From: Tanytarsus gracilentus
Taxonomy: Eukaryota > Arthropoda > Insecta > Diptera > Chironomidae
Reading direction: 5' to 3'
Assembly (NCBI GenBank): GCA_038502055.1
Contig: JAXRKN010000045.1
Span: 8,421,501 to 8,485,500, forward strand
Length of the DNA stretch: 64,000 bases
Part shown: positions 27,325 through 39,289 of the stretch, one piece after another
How the letters are laid out: each line of letters starts with the position of its first letter
How positions within the stretch are numbered: the first letter of the stretch is position 1
Program-made: the position numbers and the translations under genes
The notes under the pieces: model-generated
Databases searched by the model: none
What the model was told of the DNA's origin: nothing
What the model saw: only the letters and a program-made list of their open reading frames with translations

Positions 27325-30300
27325 AATCTCTTCGCTTGCTTGTTAAAACTTTTCTTTTTTTCCAACTTTCATCTAATTAATGTTAAACGATTTTCTACAT
27401 TTGTTTTGTCCTCGGCATCACTGAACGCCCCCAAAAGAAGAAAAAATCAAGAAAAGAATTTAAGTGAAAAGAAAAATTCAGTTCACATACAAGAAAGGTA
27501 ATAAAGAAGTCATGAGGAGAAAAGACAATTCTGAACGTTAATTAAGCAATTGTGATCCAGCTTCAAATGAGTTTGTGATAATCGGGAGGAGGAAAAAACT
27601 TTTCCACTCTTCAAAACGCCATGAATTTTTAATGAAGAAATTCTCTTCTTTATAAAGGACACGCTCTTCAGACATAAACGAATCCTTGATTATCCTCAGC
27701 TACCTTTTCACACAAAAAAATGATGAGATTTTACCGCAATGAAATATTTTTTTTTCTCGTGTCCTTTTCCTTACTTTTTAATTAAGTCGTGAGGTGACTT
27801 TTTCCATGTCCTTTTTGAGATTAGCGCGAATTTTTCGACCTAATTAAGGAAATTTTTTGGCTTTGTAAAAAATCATTTCGTAAAAGTTTAAGGAAAGGAT
27901 CAAAAGAATTTTTTCTTGTGCATTAGAGTTTGCCATATTTTTTGTCACGACTCACGTTGCATAATTTTGAGATGGTTGTGACGGTTTTATGGTCTTTTGT
28001 GAAATATTTATTAGCGAAATGTTTTTAAGTACTTGAAAAGGTCTTTTTGAAAAATAATTTTTTCATGAAGCGAGTTAAGAAATATTGTTCGACGACAAAT
28101 ATGAGAATGATGAGATGAAAGTTGTTTTTCGCAGAAATATAATCTCCATTACTTCTGTAATTGAAACAAATACACAACTTAAGTTACTCTCACACAACTC
28201 TTTAAGATGCCACTCACCTCTCTCTCAGACTGAAATATGTTTGAAATTAATGCTTTCGAGTTTGTGTGTCAGCATGTCGGAGGAGAAAAATTTAAAAGCA
28301 GCGTTTTCATCATTGGATGAGCATGGAATAAAATACAGATGTTGCGTCGCATTAAATTTAAGTGCACATGGCATTTTCCACTGCTTGGTACAATAACAAT
28401 AAAATTTCATGCAATAATTTACATTCGCAAGATAACTTTTGCGTTCTTTAAAAAAAATTTCAGGCTACAACGCGCTTCGTGCTTTAATGAAATTTTTGAA
28501 GTTTTTTTTCGAAAAAGAAAAAATTTCTCATCGCAATTATTTCTCATTATAGCAACACACCAAATTAATGGTGTTTAAACACGAAGATTTTCTCTACCGA
28601 GAGAGCAAAATGCTGTCGAAAAAATCCATTTTCAGATAAAAATTAGATTAGAAATTCGTGTAATGGAAATACGAGAAATTGTGTATCCGAAGGTGAGAGG
28701 AGGAAAAAAGTCACAAAATGAGTTGATGAAACAAAAGTTAATTAAAAATATGGAAATCACTGCGAGAATTAGGCCTGAACATCCATGTAAAAGAAGAGGA
28801 AAAATCTACTTTGTATTCTGTTATTTGCTTCATGTACGAGAACGTCTTAGAATGATAAGAGGATTTTCATTCTTTTTTTCCTAATTAAACTCACACCAGG
28901 TCGTTCAATGTCGATGGTTTTTGATCAAATTGTGCGAGATTAAAATTAAGATAAGTTAATTTTTTAAAAAGATTAAAAATTTAAATTAAGGATTCCAAAA
29001 AAAATTAAATTTTAAATCCATATCATTAACATGAAAATAATTAACCAACTTTACAAAACTCTCACAATCTTGTAACAGACACAAGAAAACACATCAAAGT
29101 TGAATTAATGCTGAGGAAAATTATTTTTGACGCGTTAATTCTGATGGGAAATTAAAAATTGTACGTTTACAGCATGAAAAAATTATCACTTGAGGATGTG
29201 ACAAAATGAATTTTCTTCATCACAAATCGTCGCGTCGGCATTGTTAATTAAAATGTATTACTTCACTCCGCAAACTGTCACACAACGTAACGCACGCGTC
29301 TTCTTTGTTTTAATGAGTTTTTCTATTCTTTAGCGACCATGTAAAGTTTTCTTCGAGGGGTGGAACATCGTGAGATTGAGTGAGTAAGAAGAAATCTTGA
29401 ATGTCTATGCCTTGATTCGGATTGAGTTTTTCGTGAGCAAACGACAACATTTGGCAAAAAGCAATCATAAAGTTTCATCGATTTTTTTACTTTTGCTTTA
29501 CACAGCTTGAGCTGCTTGTCCGATTCGTTCAGCAGCCTGCAAAAAAAATTATTACTCTTGTCGCTCTTGTGAACTTGAGAGCCAGCGAGGAATGGCACCG
29601 GAGGTACGAAAGAAAGAAAAACTTTACTCGAAAGTTTTTTAATTGTTTGACTTCAAACACGTTGACGACGATAATAATCTGATATTGTGGTAGTGAGAGG
29701 AAGAAACAGCTGATAAGAATCAAAAAAGATTTTCCCTCAGATTATTATTTAAAGTAAATTTACTCTCAACTACCCGGGTGGATGGAGAAAGATTAAGTTT
29801 TCAACTTAAATCGAGGTCGACAAGTAAAAGTTTCATTCTTTTGCCAAGAGAGAGATTTTTTCTTCGTTTTCCATATCGTTAGCTTCATTTCCTATTCACA
29901 ATTTTCAAATATAAAAGTGACTTCAACCTGTGCTACTCGTTCGCTTCCTTATTTGAATATTTTGTTCTTCCATGTTTAGTATTCACGAAAATATAATTTT
30001 TCGGTTTAGTGCTTTAATGCGCACAATAGTTTTTTTTCCCGAAATAGAGTTGTGTGATATAAACTCGTTTATGGTTGTGGGACGAGTTGAAAAAGTCAGA
30101 GGAGAAAATAATAAAAACAACATTTTTAGAGTGCAATAAATCATTTACCTCGACTTTTTCCTGAAATTTGAATATTCTTATGAAACTAGTTGAGAGGGTG
30201 TGAAAAGTGTGACGGGATGATTTTAATTTTCACATTTTACAATTTTTTAATTATTTGATTTTTAATGTTTTAAAAATTCTCACAAAAAAATTAATTAGCG

Positions 30301-30740
30301 ATTTTATAAATAAATATATGCAACTGATTTTATAGTCAAATGAGTACATGAACGTGAATTGATACCGTTCGAGAGCACTCGGTAGTGAAAAAAGAGCTTC
30401 TCAACTCTCAAGAGGTGCTCATTAACAATTTCAACGAACAAAGTCGAGAAAATTATGCTTGTTGATCTTTTTTTGAAATAACACCCCTCACTAACCACAA
30501 CTAACACCCCCAAGCGCACTAACAATTCAATTATCATTTTTACCTGGCCCTCAAAAAAAGCTGTACAATAAAAAAATATTTGTTGTTCGCTGAGAATTAC
30601 AATTGAAAATTGAATATCATTATCACAATTATTTAGGTGAATTAAGGTGTTGAATGGAAATTTGGCAAAAATAAATATTCGATTTCTTTTTGTTGGTAAA
30701 ATGTGCAAAAAATTGCCTACAATTAATAAGTTTGAGCTTA

Positions 30741-30751
30741 GGAATCGAACC
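30741..30751 (-). promoter_or_regulatory. B-box-like motif, copy 7
   Basis: On the minus strand, GGTTCGATTCC with AA before and TAAG after, in AT-rich sequence. Confidence 0.6.
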
Positions 30752-31726
30752 TTTAAATTTAAATTTTTAATTTTTGTATTTTAAAGATCTCTTTAAAAAT
30801 GTAGATTTATTCGCCATGAATTATAAAGCAAAACCCTTTTAGTTAAATCGAATCTTTGGATCCTTTCTATATTTTTTTAAGAATGAACTTTTATGATCCA
30901 CTTCATTTGAGCTCCTTCGATGCTTAAATTATTGATAAATTTTCCTCTCCTTCAATGACCGAACGTGCCGCATCAGGAAAATGAATTCTTCTCTCTTGAT
31001 GTGGCTAGGATACATGCTGTTGATTATGCATATGCGGCCATCACTTTGTCTCTTTCTCTCTCGTGTATCCTTTTTAGGTAAAACGTGTGCACTCTGATAT
31101 TGAACCTCAGGAATGAAATTTTCTGGAGGGAAAAATATCTGAGGTTGAAATTTTCATGAATTAAATAAATATTTATATAGAGAGGTGAATTTTGGGATGG
31201 CATACATGAGGTTAGCTTTGTTGGCTTGCACTTTTGGTTATGTACACTTGTAGATGCCTAATTTAAAAGCAAACTCATAATTTGTTTATTTTTTAAAACG
31301 TTCTTTTTTGCGTTAAAATAAGAAATTTACAAAATGAACCTCGAGCTAAAATCGCCATGTAACCTTTTTGGATTTTCAATAAAATTGATTTTTACACTTA
31401 ATGGAACAATTGTGTGTGTGTTCACTCACAGCGCTCTCTCGCATTTGACCCCACACTTCCTCGCACAAATTGATTCATTTTCATTTACTAAACTGCAACC
31501 GTGGTTGCGATGACGATAGTAAAAAGAGTCGAAGGATTGAAGTAATTGAGGGAGAGAGAGGAAAAAGAGTTGTTGACTGTTGGAATTCTTCTGTTTTCTT
31601 TGCCCCCATTTTCATTTCCCTCGCTCTCTCGTTCAGTCAATGTTACACAAAACCAATAAAAATCAAACTGTGCTCTAAGCTCGAGTAAAACAATCCAGGA
31701 GAGAAAATAGAAATAAATTGAACGAG

Positions 31727-31753
31727 TCCCTTGTGGCACAGAAAAGGAAAAAT
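31727..31753 (+). repeat. Left terminal inverted repeat of the foldback element
   Basis: 27 bp matching the right end at 25 positions, with differences only at positions 1 and 9. Confidence 0.85.
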
Positions 31754-32045
31754 AAAGGAATTTTGATGGAACTTGCATGGAATCTTTCGGAACTTGCATG
31801 GAAAAAAATAACTTGACGGAAATTTGAAGGAATTTAATGGAACTTGACGGAATTTCAATGGAATTTCTGCGACCACTTTACCGGAAATTTGACGGAATTT
31901 GATGGAAAAAAATCCTTCAAAATTCCATTGGATTTTTTAAGGAAAATTTTGGAATTCCATTGGAAAAGTATTAGAAATTTTTTCCATTTCTTTTCCACCA
32001 AATTTCTTATGGAAATCTTTAGGAATTTTATCGGAAAAAAATATT

Positions 32046-32645
32046 CCATCAAAATTCCGTCAAATTCCGCTTAAGGAAAGTTGTGGAATTTTGAAGGAAT
32101 TTATTTTCCATCAAAATTCCGTCATGTTCCGTTTAGGAAAAGTTGTGGAATTTTAACGGAATTGTTTTCCATCAAAATTCCGTCAAGTTCCGTTAAGAAA
32201 AGTTGTGGAATTTTAACGGAATTTATTTTCCATCAAAATTCCGTCATGTTACTTATATGAAAAATTTTGAATTTTATCTGAATTTAGTTCTATAATAATT
32301 CCGTCATGTTCCGTTTCGGGAAAAGTTGTGGAATTTTAACGGAATTTATTTTCCATCAAAATTCCGTCATGTTCCGTTTAGGAAAAATGTGGAATTTTAA
32401 CGGAATTTATTTCCATCAAAATTCCGTCATGTTCCGTTAAGAAAAGTTGTGGAATTTTAACGGAATTTATTTTCCATCAAAATTCCGTCATGTTCCGTTT
32501 AGGAAAGTTGTGGAATTTTAACGGAATTTATTTTCCATTAAATTTCCGTCAATTTCCGTTTAGGAAACAGTTGGAATTTTCAAGGAATTTATTTTCCAAC
32601 AAAATTCCTTTAAATTTCCAACGAATTTTTTTTGATTTCAACGGA
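32046..32645. repeat. 61-bp tandem array, about ten copies
   Basis: Units begin with CCATCAAAATTCCGTCA at 32046, 32108, 32169, 32230, 32290, 32353, 32413, 32474, 32535 and 32596, a period of 60-63 bp. The fourth and fifth units are the most diverged. Each unit alternates TTCCGTC- and GGAATTTT-type blocks, so the array is itself partly self-complementary. It forms the left arm of the foldback element. Confidence 0.9.
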
Positions 32646-32708
32646 ATTCCATTGGAAATTTATTGCTTAAATATTGCTTTTGCCAAAAATAATTTAATAT
32701 ATATTTTG

Positions 32709-32775
32709 GCTTCGTGACGGAATGGTAAAGCGGCGCAACGTGATAAGGAGTCCTCGGTTCGAATCTCGGTGGAGC
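32709..32775 (+). repeat. tRNA-like segment, probable SINE head or tRNA pseudogene
   Basis: It contains an A-box-like TGACGGAATGG and, about 30 bp later, a B box in CGGTTCGAATCTCGG. The end segments GCTTC and GGAGC can pair like an acceptor stem. The T-stem has a mismatch and the D and anticodon stems do not form well, so it is not an intact tRNA. Downstream sequence to about 32930 is more GC-rich than the arrays and has no repeats; it may be the SINE body. It lies between the two arrays of the foldback element. Confidence 0.55.
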
Positions 32776-32937
32776 AAAAAAGATGTAAGTAAAAAATAAA
32801 TAATTTCCTATAATTTCCAACAGATTTCCAGAACTCAGAATCAGCTATGACAACGACTTCAAATGTTACTTCTTCAGGCCCAGGTAGGATCCAGAAGTGG
32901 GCCCGAGCTGCAAAGGATCCAAAAATTTATTTTTTTC

Positions 32938-33312
32938 TTATGGATTCCATTAGTTATTTTTCCATTGGATTTCCATCGGATTTCCATTGGATTTCCATCG
33001 GAAATGTGATGGATTCCGTAAGAATTTTGACGGATTCCATCGGAAATTTGATAGATTCCATTGAATTTCCGACGGAATCTATCAAATTTCCGATGGATTC
33101 TATCGAATTTCCGATGGATTCCTTCGAATTTCCAATGGATTCCATCGGATTCCTTATGGATTCCATCGAATTTCCGACGGAATCTATCAAATTTCCGATG
33201 GATTCCATGGGATTTCCAATGGATTCCATGGGATTTCTTATGGAATCCATCGGATTTCCAATGGATTCCATCGGAATTCTTATGGATTCCATCGAATTCC
33301 GTTTTATTTCCA
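32938..33312. repeat. 21-bp tandem array
   Basis: A degenerate array of units resembling CCRATGGATTCCATC plus GRATTT. Because 21 is a multiple of three and the unit lacks stops, several frames on both strands stay open and give 7-residue peptide repeats such as FPMDSIE and GNPMESI. These are by-products, not genes. The array is the right arm of the foldback element. Confidence 0.85.
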
Positions 33313-33454
33313 TTAAAATTCCCATGTACGTAAATATTTACGTACGTTTTTTCATTTCCGATGGAAATTTTGATGGAAGAATTGTACCATTTTGCCCCTT
33401 TTTCCGACGGAATTTTTCCGTCAAGTTCCACCAAAATTCCAGTAAAGTTCCTAC

Positions 33455-33481
33455 ATTTTTCCTTTTCTGTGCTACAAGGGG
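33455..33481 (-). repeat. Right terminal inverted repeat of the foldback element
   Basis: 27 bp, inverted match to the left end (25 of 27). It is followed directly by TTGAATGAA, the right half of the presumed target duplication. Confidence 0.85.
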
Positions 33482-36400
33482 TTGAATGAAAAATCAAAAT
33501 TATTGTGGAAATTTTAGAAAATAACTGAATTTTTAAATACTACTACAGGAATGTAAACAAATAGTTTAATTTTCACTGTGAAAATTCTAAATAATTCATA
33601 AAGAACGAATGAATTCCACCCACACAAAGCTACCCAATAAAATTATTATTGTTTCCTCAAATCCCTTTCACGCAAATTTTCTCCGCAAGGGTTGCGCCGC
33701 GGCATGTGCAAGTGGTGGGAACGGAATGAACACACAGGATATGAAGTGAAGTGCAGAGAGAGGAGAAAACAAAACGAGTCAGGAAGTGAAATGAAATGTT
33801 TTTTCACGACAAGGAATTTTACTTAAGCCAAGGAGACGAGAAAAAAAACATAAACGAAACATGTTGGCATGCGATACGACATTATTTAATATTGTGTATT
33901 TTTCAACTAAAAAAATGAGAAAATATCTATTATAATAAATGGCTCATTTTACTTACACTACGTGTCTATGTCTGTGCGACGTTGCCGAGCGCTCTGCACT
34001 GTGTCATTTAACTCATTTTTGAACGACTTTTAAAAGTAAACATGTGCACGGGGGTTGATGTTGCTCATTGCTATTTACGACGGTGGTAATATGAGACGAT
34101 TTCGTTGGCTGAGAGGAGGAGAAGAACAGTCAATTATGCCGCGGTGCTGCTCATTTTCTGACTCACAAAAAACTTTCCCTCAAAATTTAAATAAATTGAT
34201 ATCATTTTCGAACAGCGACGGGAAGAAAATTTTTTTCATTAAATTTAAATTCGCAAGAAGCTTCTCCAGTTACGGCCACACGAGAGGATGATTTAAATTT
34301 ATGACTTACCGTAATTTCTCTCTCCCATATTACATTATATCTCACAAATAACTTCTTTTTTCAGCTCTCTCTGTGTTGAGATGGCGGCGGTGGTGATGGT
34401 GCCATGGATGGTAAATTTTAAAAAATAGAAGAATTTATGCAATGAAAACTGAGTAAGAAATTCTTATTTATTATCCAACAAATAAAGTAAAAAATTAAGT
34501 CGTTCTCCCTCGCTATATTCATGGCGGTTCTGCAAAAATTTCGAGGAAAAGAAGTTTTTTCAACAGATGGTCCTTCTATCCGAGAATTTATTGCCATTTT
34601 GCTGCGAAAACTATAAAGCTCTTTTTCGTTTTCTCTATTTTTCTTCGTGATACACACACAAAATATTTAATTTAAGTTCAGTAGCTACTCGTGCGCGTTC
34701 AAGTAGCAATTTGAAGGAGTATGAGAGAGAACAGTTTGTGCAGTTCACCCTTCGATAATGTGCAATGGATCTTCGCCTTCATCTTCTATAAAGTTTCTTT
34801 TGTAAAGCAAGTAAGTATCTATTACTGATGGCAGCACAAATTGCGAGACTCCCGTGTGCTGCTTGCGAAACTTTTTCAATACTTTCCATCTTTACCATCC
34901 ATTACGATGTGCTCTTCTTTTTCATGTTGTCATCGTTTGTTTCTCTCGTTTTGCTTCAAGTAATTTTGCTTCATCTCTTCATCTTGAATATCATGTCAAT
35001 ATCACCTTATAATCCCTTCAGTTATGTACTTACATGCATGTGTGTGGTGCTGATGAAAATTCTGTACAATTTCGAGCGAACGATAAAGAGATACAAAGTG
35101 CTAAATTTCAAGCTCTTTTTTTGTATGTTATGTGTAAATAGAGGATGACTTGAAGGATTATTTGAGGTGAATATATTTAAGAGTAATTTAGTGAAACTTT
35201 TTTTCTCTCTTTGTTTACATTTGCTAATTTTTAGTTTGAAATTTTTTAGTACATCAAGACTAAATATACTTTAGAACTCACTCTCTCTCTTGAATTTAAA
35301 TTTGAAACGACCGTTGCTTAAAAAAATATTATTTATTCGAAATTTTAATTTAAAAATATCACAAACTTTTTTAATTATCATTAATATTTTTCCATGTTTA
35401 AGATTTTTTTTTGCAATTTAATAAACTCTAAAAATCTTTTCAAAAACTCTCAAAAGTTAAAAAAATCTTCATCTAAATTCTCAAGCTTTTACACTTCTTT
35501 TTACCGCAATCACCCTCAACATTTTGCATACTCGTCTCATTTCCTCCTCTACCTTTTTATTAAAATAACTTTGGTGTGCGGAATAAACAAATTTCTATCT
35601 AATGTAGAAGACTTGTTCAACTACTAGTTTGAATGTTCTTCTTCCTCTCCTCTTTCACTCTTCAAACCAGCCCGTGCAATGACACATAAAACTTTTTCTT
35701 TAAAAAAAGTGGTAAGAAGAAAATTTTACCGGCATGCAAAAGCAAAAGACATTCAATGTTTTTTTGCGAGTCTGAAGAGTGTCGCAGATGGATGAAGATG
35801 GCAACCAGAGATGTCAACTTTATGTCGATTATTAATAAATTTCAGGTTTACGATATTGCATCATAAAAGTTTTTCTCTCCTCTTTTTTTTACGGTGCGCA
35901 CAAAATACAAACAAGACAAATTTTTGTGGTTCAGGAAAAAAATAGCGGAAGAAAATTTCTCTCGAAAGTCATCATGGGAATGCTAGAGAAAGCACATAAG
36001 TCACGAGAGCACTTTTTACTAAAAAAAGGTGCTTGCATTGCCATAAAATATTGGCAACACGAGATGATGATGATGAACGTGTGTTTTTCTCTCACTACGT
36101 GAAAAACTCATAACTTTCAAGTACATCTCGGAGTGCAATAAACGCCGCCTTCACTCATAATCCATAACTGACATCTCATCGTAACGAGTCGGTATAAATT
36201 TTTTTTATTATCGAAGGAAATAACAAGAGGTGACTGTTGAACGTAATTTAAGGATCATTTGGATGTAATTTGGTGGATCACGAAAAAGGGAGTGGGACTT
36301 ATTAATCCCATCGGAGATGTTGAATGTCATGCATCAATTTTTTTCCCCGTTTGTCGTTTTATGTCTTTCGCATTTCCACTTCCAATTTCCGAATGCTGAT

Positions 36401-36777
36401 GAGGTCTTGTGGAAGGATAAATAATGGTTAAGAGATGAAATTGTCAGGGGCGGAAAACTTGAACTAATTTAATATTAAATTGTTTAAAAGAACTAAAATT
36501 ATTGAACAACTTAAATGTGGGGTTTTATACAACTCATTTTCTATCACTTTGTAACAACCCTGTCGAGAATACCCAGAAAAATAAAATTGCCGACTAATTC
36601 AGCTATAAACCTGTGAGTGGTAAGAGAGACTCTCTTCTCTAGATGAATAAATCATAAGCTAAATTTACGATTTTTATCTTTTATTTTAATCCAACGAGAA
36701 AAAACCTCCACCACCAATCGCTATTAAGAGTGTTTGCCAGCATTTCGAGTAATCTACAAAAAGTGCGATAAGTGTGA

Positions 36778-36799
36778 GTGTGTGTGTGTGTGTGTGTGT
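36778..36799. repeat. (TG)n microsatellite
   Basis: Eleven uninterrupted TG dinucleotides. Confidence 0.95.
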
Positions 36800-37670
36800 A
36801 ATAAAAGACTCGGAGTCGAGTTGATGATGATGGAGAAACAAGTCATGTTAATAAATATTATTAAACACGTACAACATGCATCATGTCGTAAAGATAAAAT
36901 TTCTTCGTGATTTCTTTTCCTTCCTTCCTTAGACGCTGGCTTGATGAGTGAGAGAGATGTGCTTTGCCACTTTCATCATAATTTGCTGGCATGAACAAGT
37001 GTTTGTGAAATTTTACCTTGAAATGGAAATTACTTAATTAATGAGAATTGATGAAGTGGGAGTTGAAGAGAATTGATAAAATTTAGAATTAAATAAGGAC
37101 CAAATAATTTATTAAATTAAAAGCAATGGTTTTGAATTTCAAAAACTTTTATGAATATCAAAATTATATATTTTTTTATTTTTTTAAAAATTATTTTCAT
37201 CAGGTGCTAAAAATTAATTAATTGTTTTTTTCTCTCAATTATCAAAATTACCTTTTCTCCTCCACTCATGTCCGTTCTCATAATCCACCCTCATCGTATA
37301 GAATTAAATCGAATTAACGCTGGCATGTATTCAATTACGATGTATTTTGTGGGCATATAGAAGTAATTAATTAATCCACGCGTCTTATGCTATAAAATCC
37401 AAATTATAAATTTTGCAATATTTTCCTCTCTGGCGCCGCACAGTCGGGTCGTAATGTCGCCTTCAGTATAAACGAAAGAGAGAACGAGCGAGGGGTGGTG
37501 GTTGGATGTTTTAAAAACTTCTGTGTACAAGTATAAATACACCGAGCTATAATATAGGAATCGGTTTTATTTTTATTCGTGTATCGAAGGCGAGTAAAAA
37601 AGTACGTAAGCAAAAGTAGAGGCGGGTATAGGGAAAGTGTGTGCAAATAGAACTTGAGGGAGCGAAATTC

Positions 37671-37773
37671 ACAAGGGATGGACAGATAAAAAAATCTCTA
37701 GAAATTCAAAAATTTAACGGTAATTCAATAATTGAGATATTTTTACAAATTATTTAAATTCACATCTCCTTGC
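37671..37773. repeat. Short AT-rich inverted-repeat segment
   Basis: The left edge ACAAGGGATGGACAG pairs with the right edge, whose reverse complement is GCAAGGAGATGTGAA, with one gap. The interior is AT-rich. Confidence 0.35.
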
Positions 37774-38718
37774 AAATGACGATGTAAAATTCGCATTCGC
37801 TATGTGTGCCACACTAAAACGAGGAAAAACACTTAATTAAATTGGGAATGAATCATGATATTGTTGCCTATAATTTTTTACTACTTACTTAACATGAACC
37901 CACTTCGAGTTCCAATAATCATAACAATACAAACACACTCGACTCTCTTGTACGCGTATGAATGCTCAATGAGCATCCAATTCAACCCCGCAATAAGCAG
38001 TCAGACAGTTTTTCTTCCCTACGATGACTCATGAGCTAATTTCCATTTTCGAGTGCCTGAGTTTATTGTGCGAAGAGCTCTAATAATAATTTGATTTTCA
38101 TTGCGAAACTCTTCCCTTCCATCTCATTCACTGGCTGTGTGTGTGTGTGTTTACTTACATAATAAATAATTTTCCACTTGTAAAATATTCAAAATCACTC
38201 TCGTCATCAGCATTTTTCCTCTCGAAACTCGAGCGGTGTCATTGAGAGTGGAACGATAGTATGAGAGACACAATAATAATAATAATAGATGAGGGAGTAT
38301 GTAAGTGAGTGAGTGCAACAAGTTTTATCCCTTGAATATACACAAAAAAACGCTTGATGATGTAAGAAGGAATTTGTGCTGTTGCATTGATTGCTCGTAC
38401 ATAAATGGACAACCAGCGTCGATGTGATTGAGGGTGCGAAAAAAGTTTATCACAATTTTGTGTGCGAAGCAATTAAGGGCAAGACTTTATCTCATAAATT
38501 AACTTTGCTGCCTTGCTCTTTTTTTCGCATCGAGGCTATTTTATCGATTGAGCTTAGTGTAGGTTGAAGAAGTTGATTGGAAAACGTGACAATTTTAAAT
38601 TTTTAATGTCCTTAAAGTTTTCATTTTTTTTCAGAAAATTTTTGTTTTTGTTCAAATGTTTAAAAATTTTCCTCTAAATTTTAAGCATCTTTCTTTTTTG
38701 CGTTCCGTTTTTTTAATC

Positions 38719-39174
38719 TCAAGAATGTCTCACCATGTCGATTTCCATGATATATTTTTTTTTTTTGATATTTGTCGCTTCCTCACCTTTTTCATGACAA
38801 TAATTTTGGCCATATCTTTTAATTTACCTGCGATGATATTAAGAGATTATTTTTTTGTGTTCACACGTGTATATTTTTAGTAATCCACACTGGGTAAGCT
38901 TATATGTGCATTTGTGTTGTGTTGTCGTCGTTGTTCATGAGATCTGGCCTAGAAGTAGAGATTTGGGTTTTTGAGATGGTAGTTTTGTGGTTTTTTTTTT
39001 TTTTTTGGAATTTTGTCAAGAACATAGGTCTCACACATCCCAATGTCGATTCTTCCATGATATATTTTTATTATTTTCTGATATGTCAATGCAAATACGC
39101 AAACATCTTAACAAAGCTCACACTTCAGTACTCTTTTCTTCATGGACAATAATTTTCAGGACCGGAATATCTTA
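38719..39174. repeat. Diverged direct duplication, copies about 300 bp apart
   Basis: Copy 1 (38719-38819) and copy 2 (39017-39174) share AATGTCGATT-type sequence followed by TCCATGATATATTTTT, and later TTCATG(G)ACAATAATTTT, in the same order. Copy 2 carries an extra insert of about 45 bp between the blocks. Neither copy has a convincing reading frame. Confidence 0.45.
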
Positions 39175-39242
39175 TAAGTAATGAGAAGCAACAGATGAAA
39201 TAATGTAAGAGATTCCCCTAACCAGGGGTCACATCGTAAGGT

Positions 39243-39289
39243 AAGCTTCCCCTATAAGGCTTCCCCAAGGCTTCACCTAAAGGCTTATG
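39243..39289. repeat. Short degenerate tandem repeat
   Basis: Four successive units of 11-13 bp resembling AAGGCTTCCCCTA. The cluster is GC-richer than its surroundings. Confidence 0.5.

Larger units (their letters stand above)
7355..31726. other. Long non-coding stretch upstream of mbl (first part)
   Basis: I find no supportable coding exon, tRNA or rRNA in these 24 kb. The longest open frames, such as one at 8245-8700, are Phe/Leu/Ser-rich shadows without domains. The stretch holds B-box-like motifs near 8786, 10162, 18959, 22798, 24756, 27237 and 30741, several AT-rich segments edged by inverted AGGGGTGGA-type ends, and scattered GAGA and CA tracts. It may be intergenic, or part of a giant 5' intron of mbl; the fly orthologue has very long introns. 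A TATAAATA at about 18025-18032 is noted, but no initiator or gene accompanies it. Confidence 0.5.
31727..33481. mobile_element. Foldback-type transposable element with tandem-repeat arms
   Basis: The two ends are near-perfect inverted repeats: 31727-31753 and 33455-33481 match at 25 of 27 positions, core CCCTTGTRGCACAGAAAAGG. Flanks TTGAACGAG (left) and TTGAATGAA (right) match at 7 of 9, suggesting an old 8-9-bp target duplication. The interior is non-coding. After irregular GGAA-spaced sequence comes a 61-bp tandem array, then a tRNA-like segment, then a 21-bp tandem array, then GGAA-spaced sequence again. Long terminal arms built of tandem repeats are typical of Foldback elements. No transposase is present, so the copy would be non-autonomous. 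A large hAT-like non-autonomous element is the main alternative. Confidence 0.8.

Noticed and set aside
30304..30708. 134-residue open frame on the minus strand
   Set aside because: No domain or homology I can name; composition is like surrounding non-coding DNA.
32046..32645. Regularly spaced repeats that look superficially like a CRISPR array
   Set aside because: Units are head-to-tail and similar over their whole length with no unique spacers, and lie inside a eukaryotic transposon.
32709..32775. Intact tRNA gene
   Set aside because: The T-stem has a mismatch and the D and anticodon arms do not fold; treated as SINE or pseudogene.
34828..35148. 106-residue hydrophobic open frame resembling a membrane protein
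   Set aside because: Hydrophobicity comes from T-rich sequence; no recognisable family, start context or poly(A) signal.
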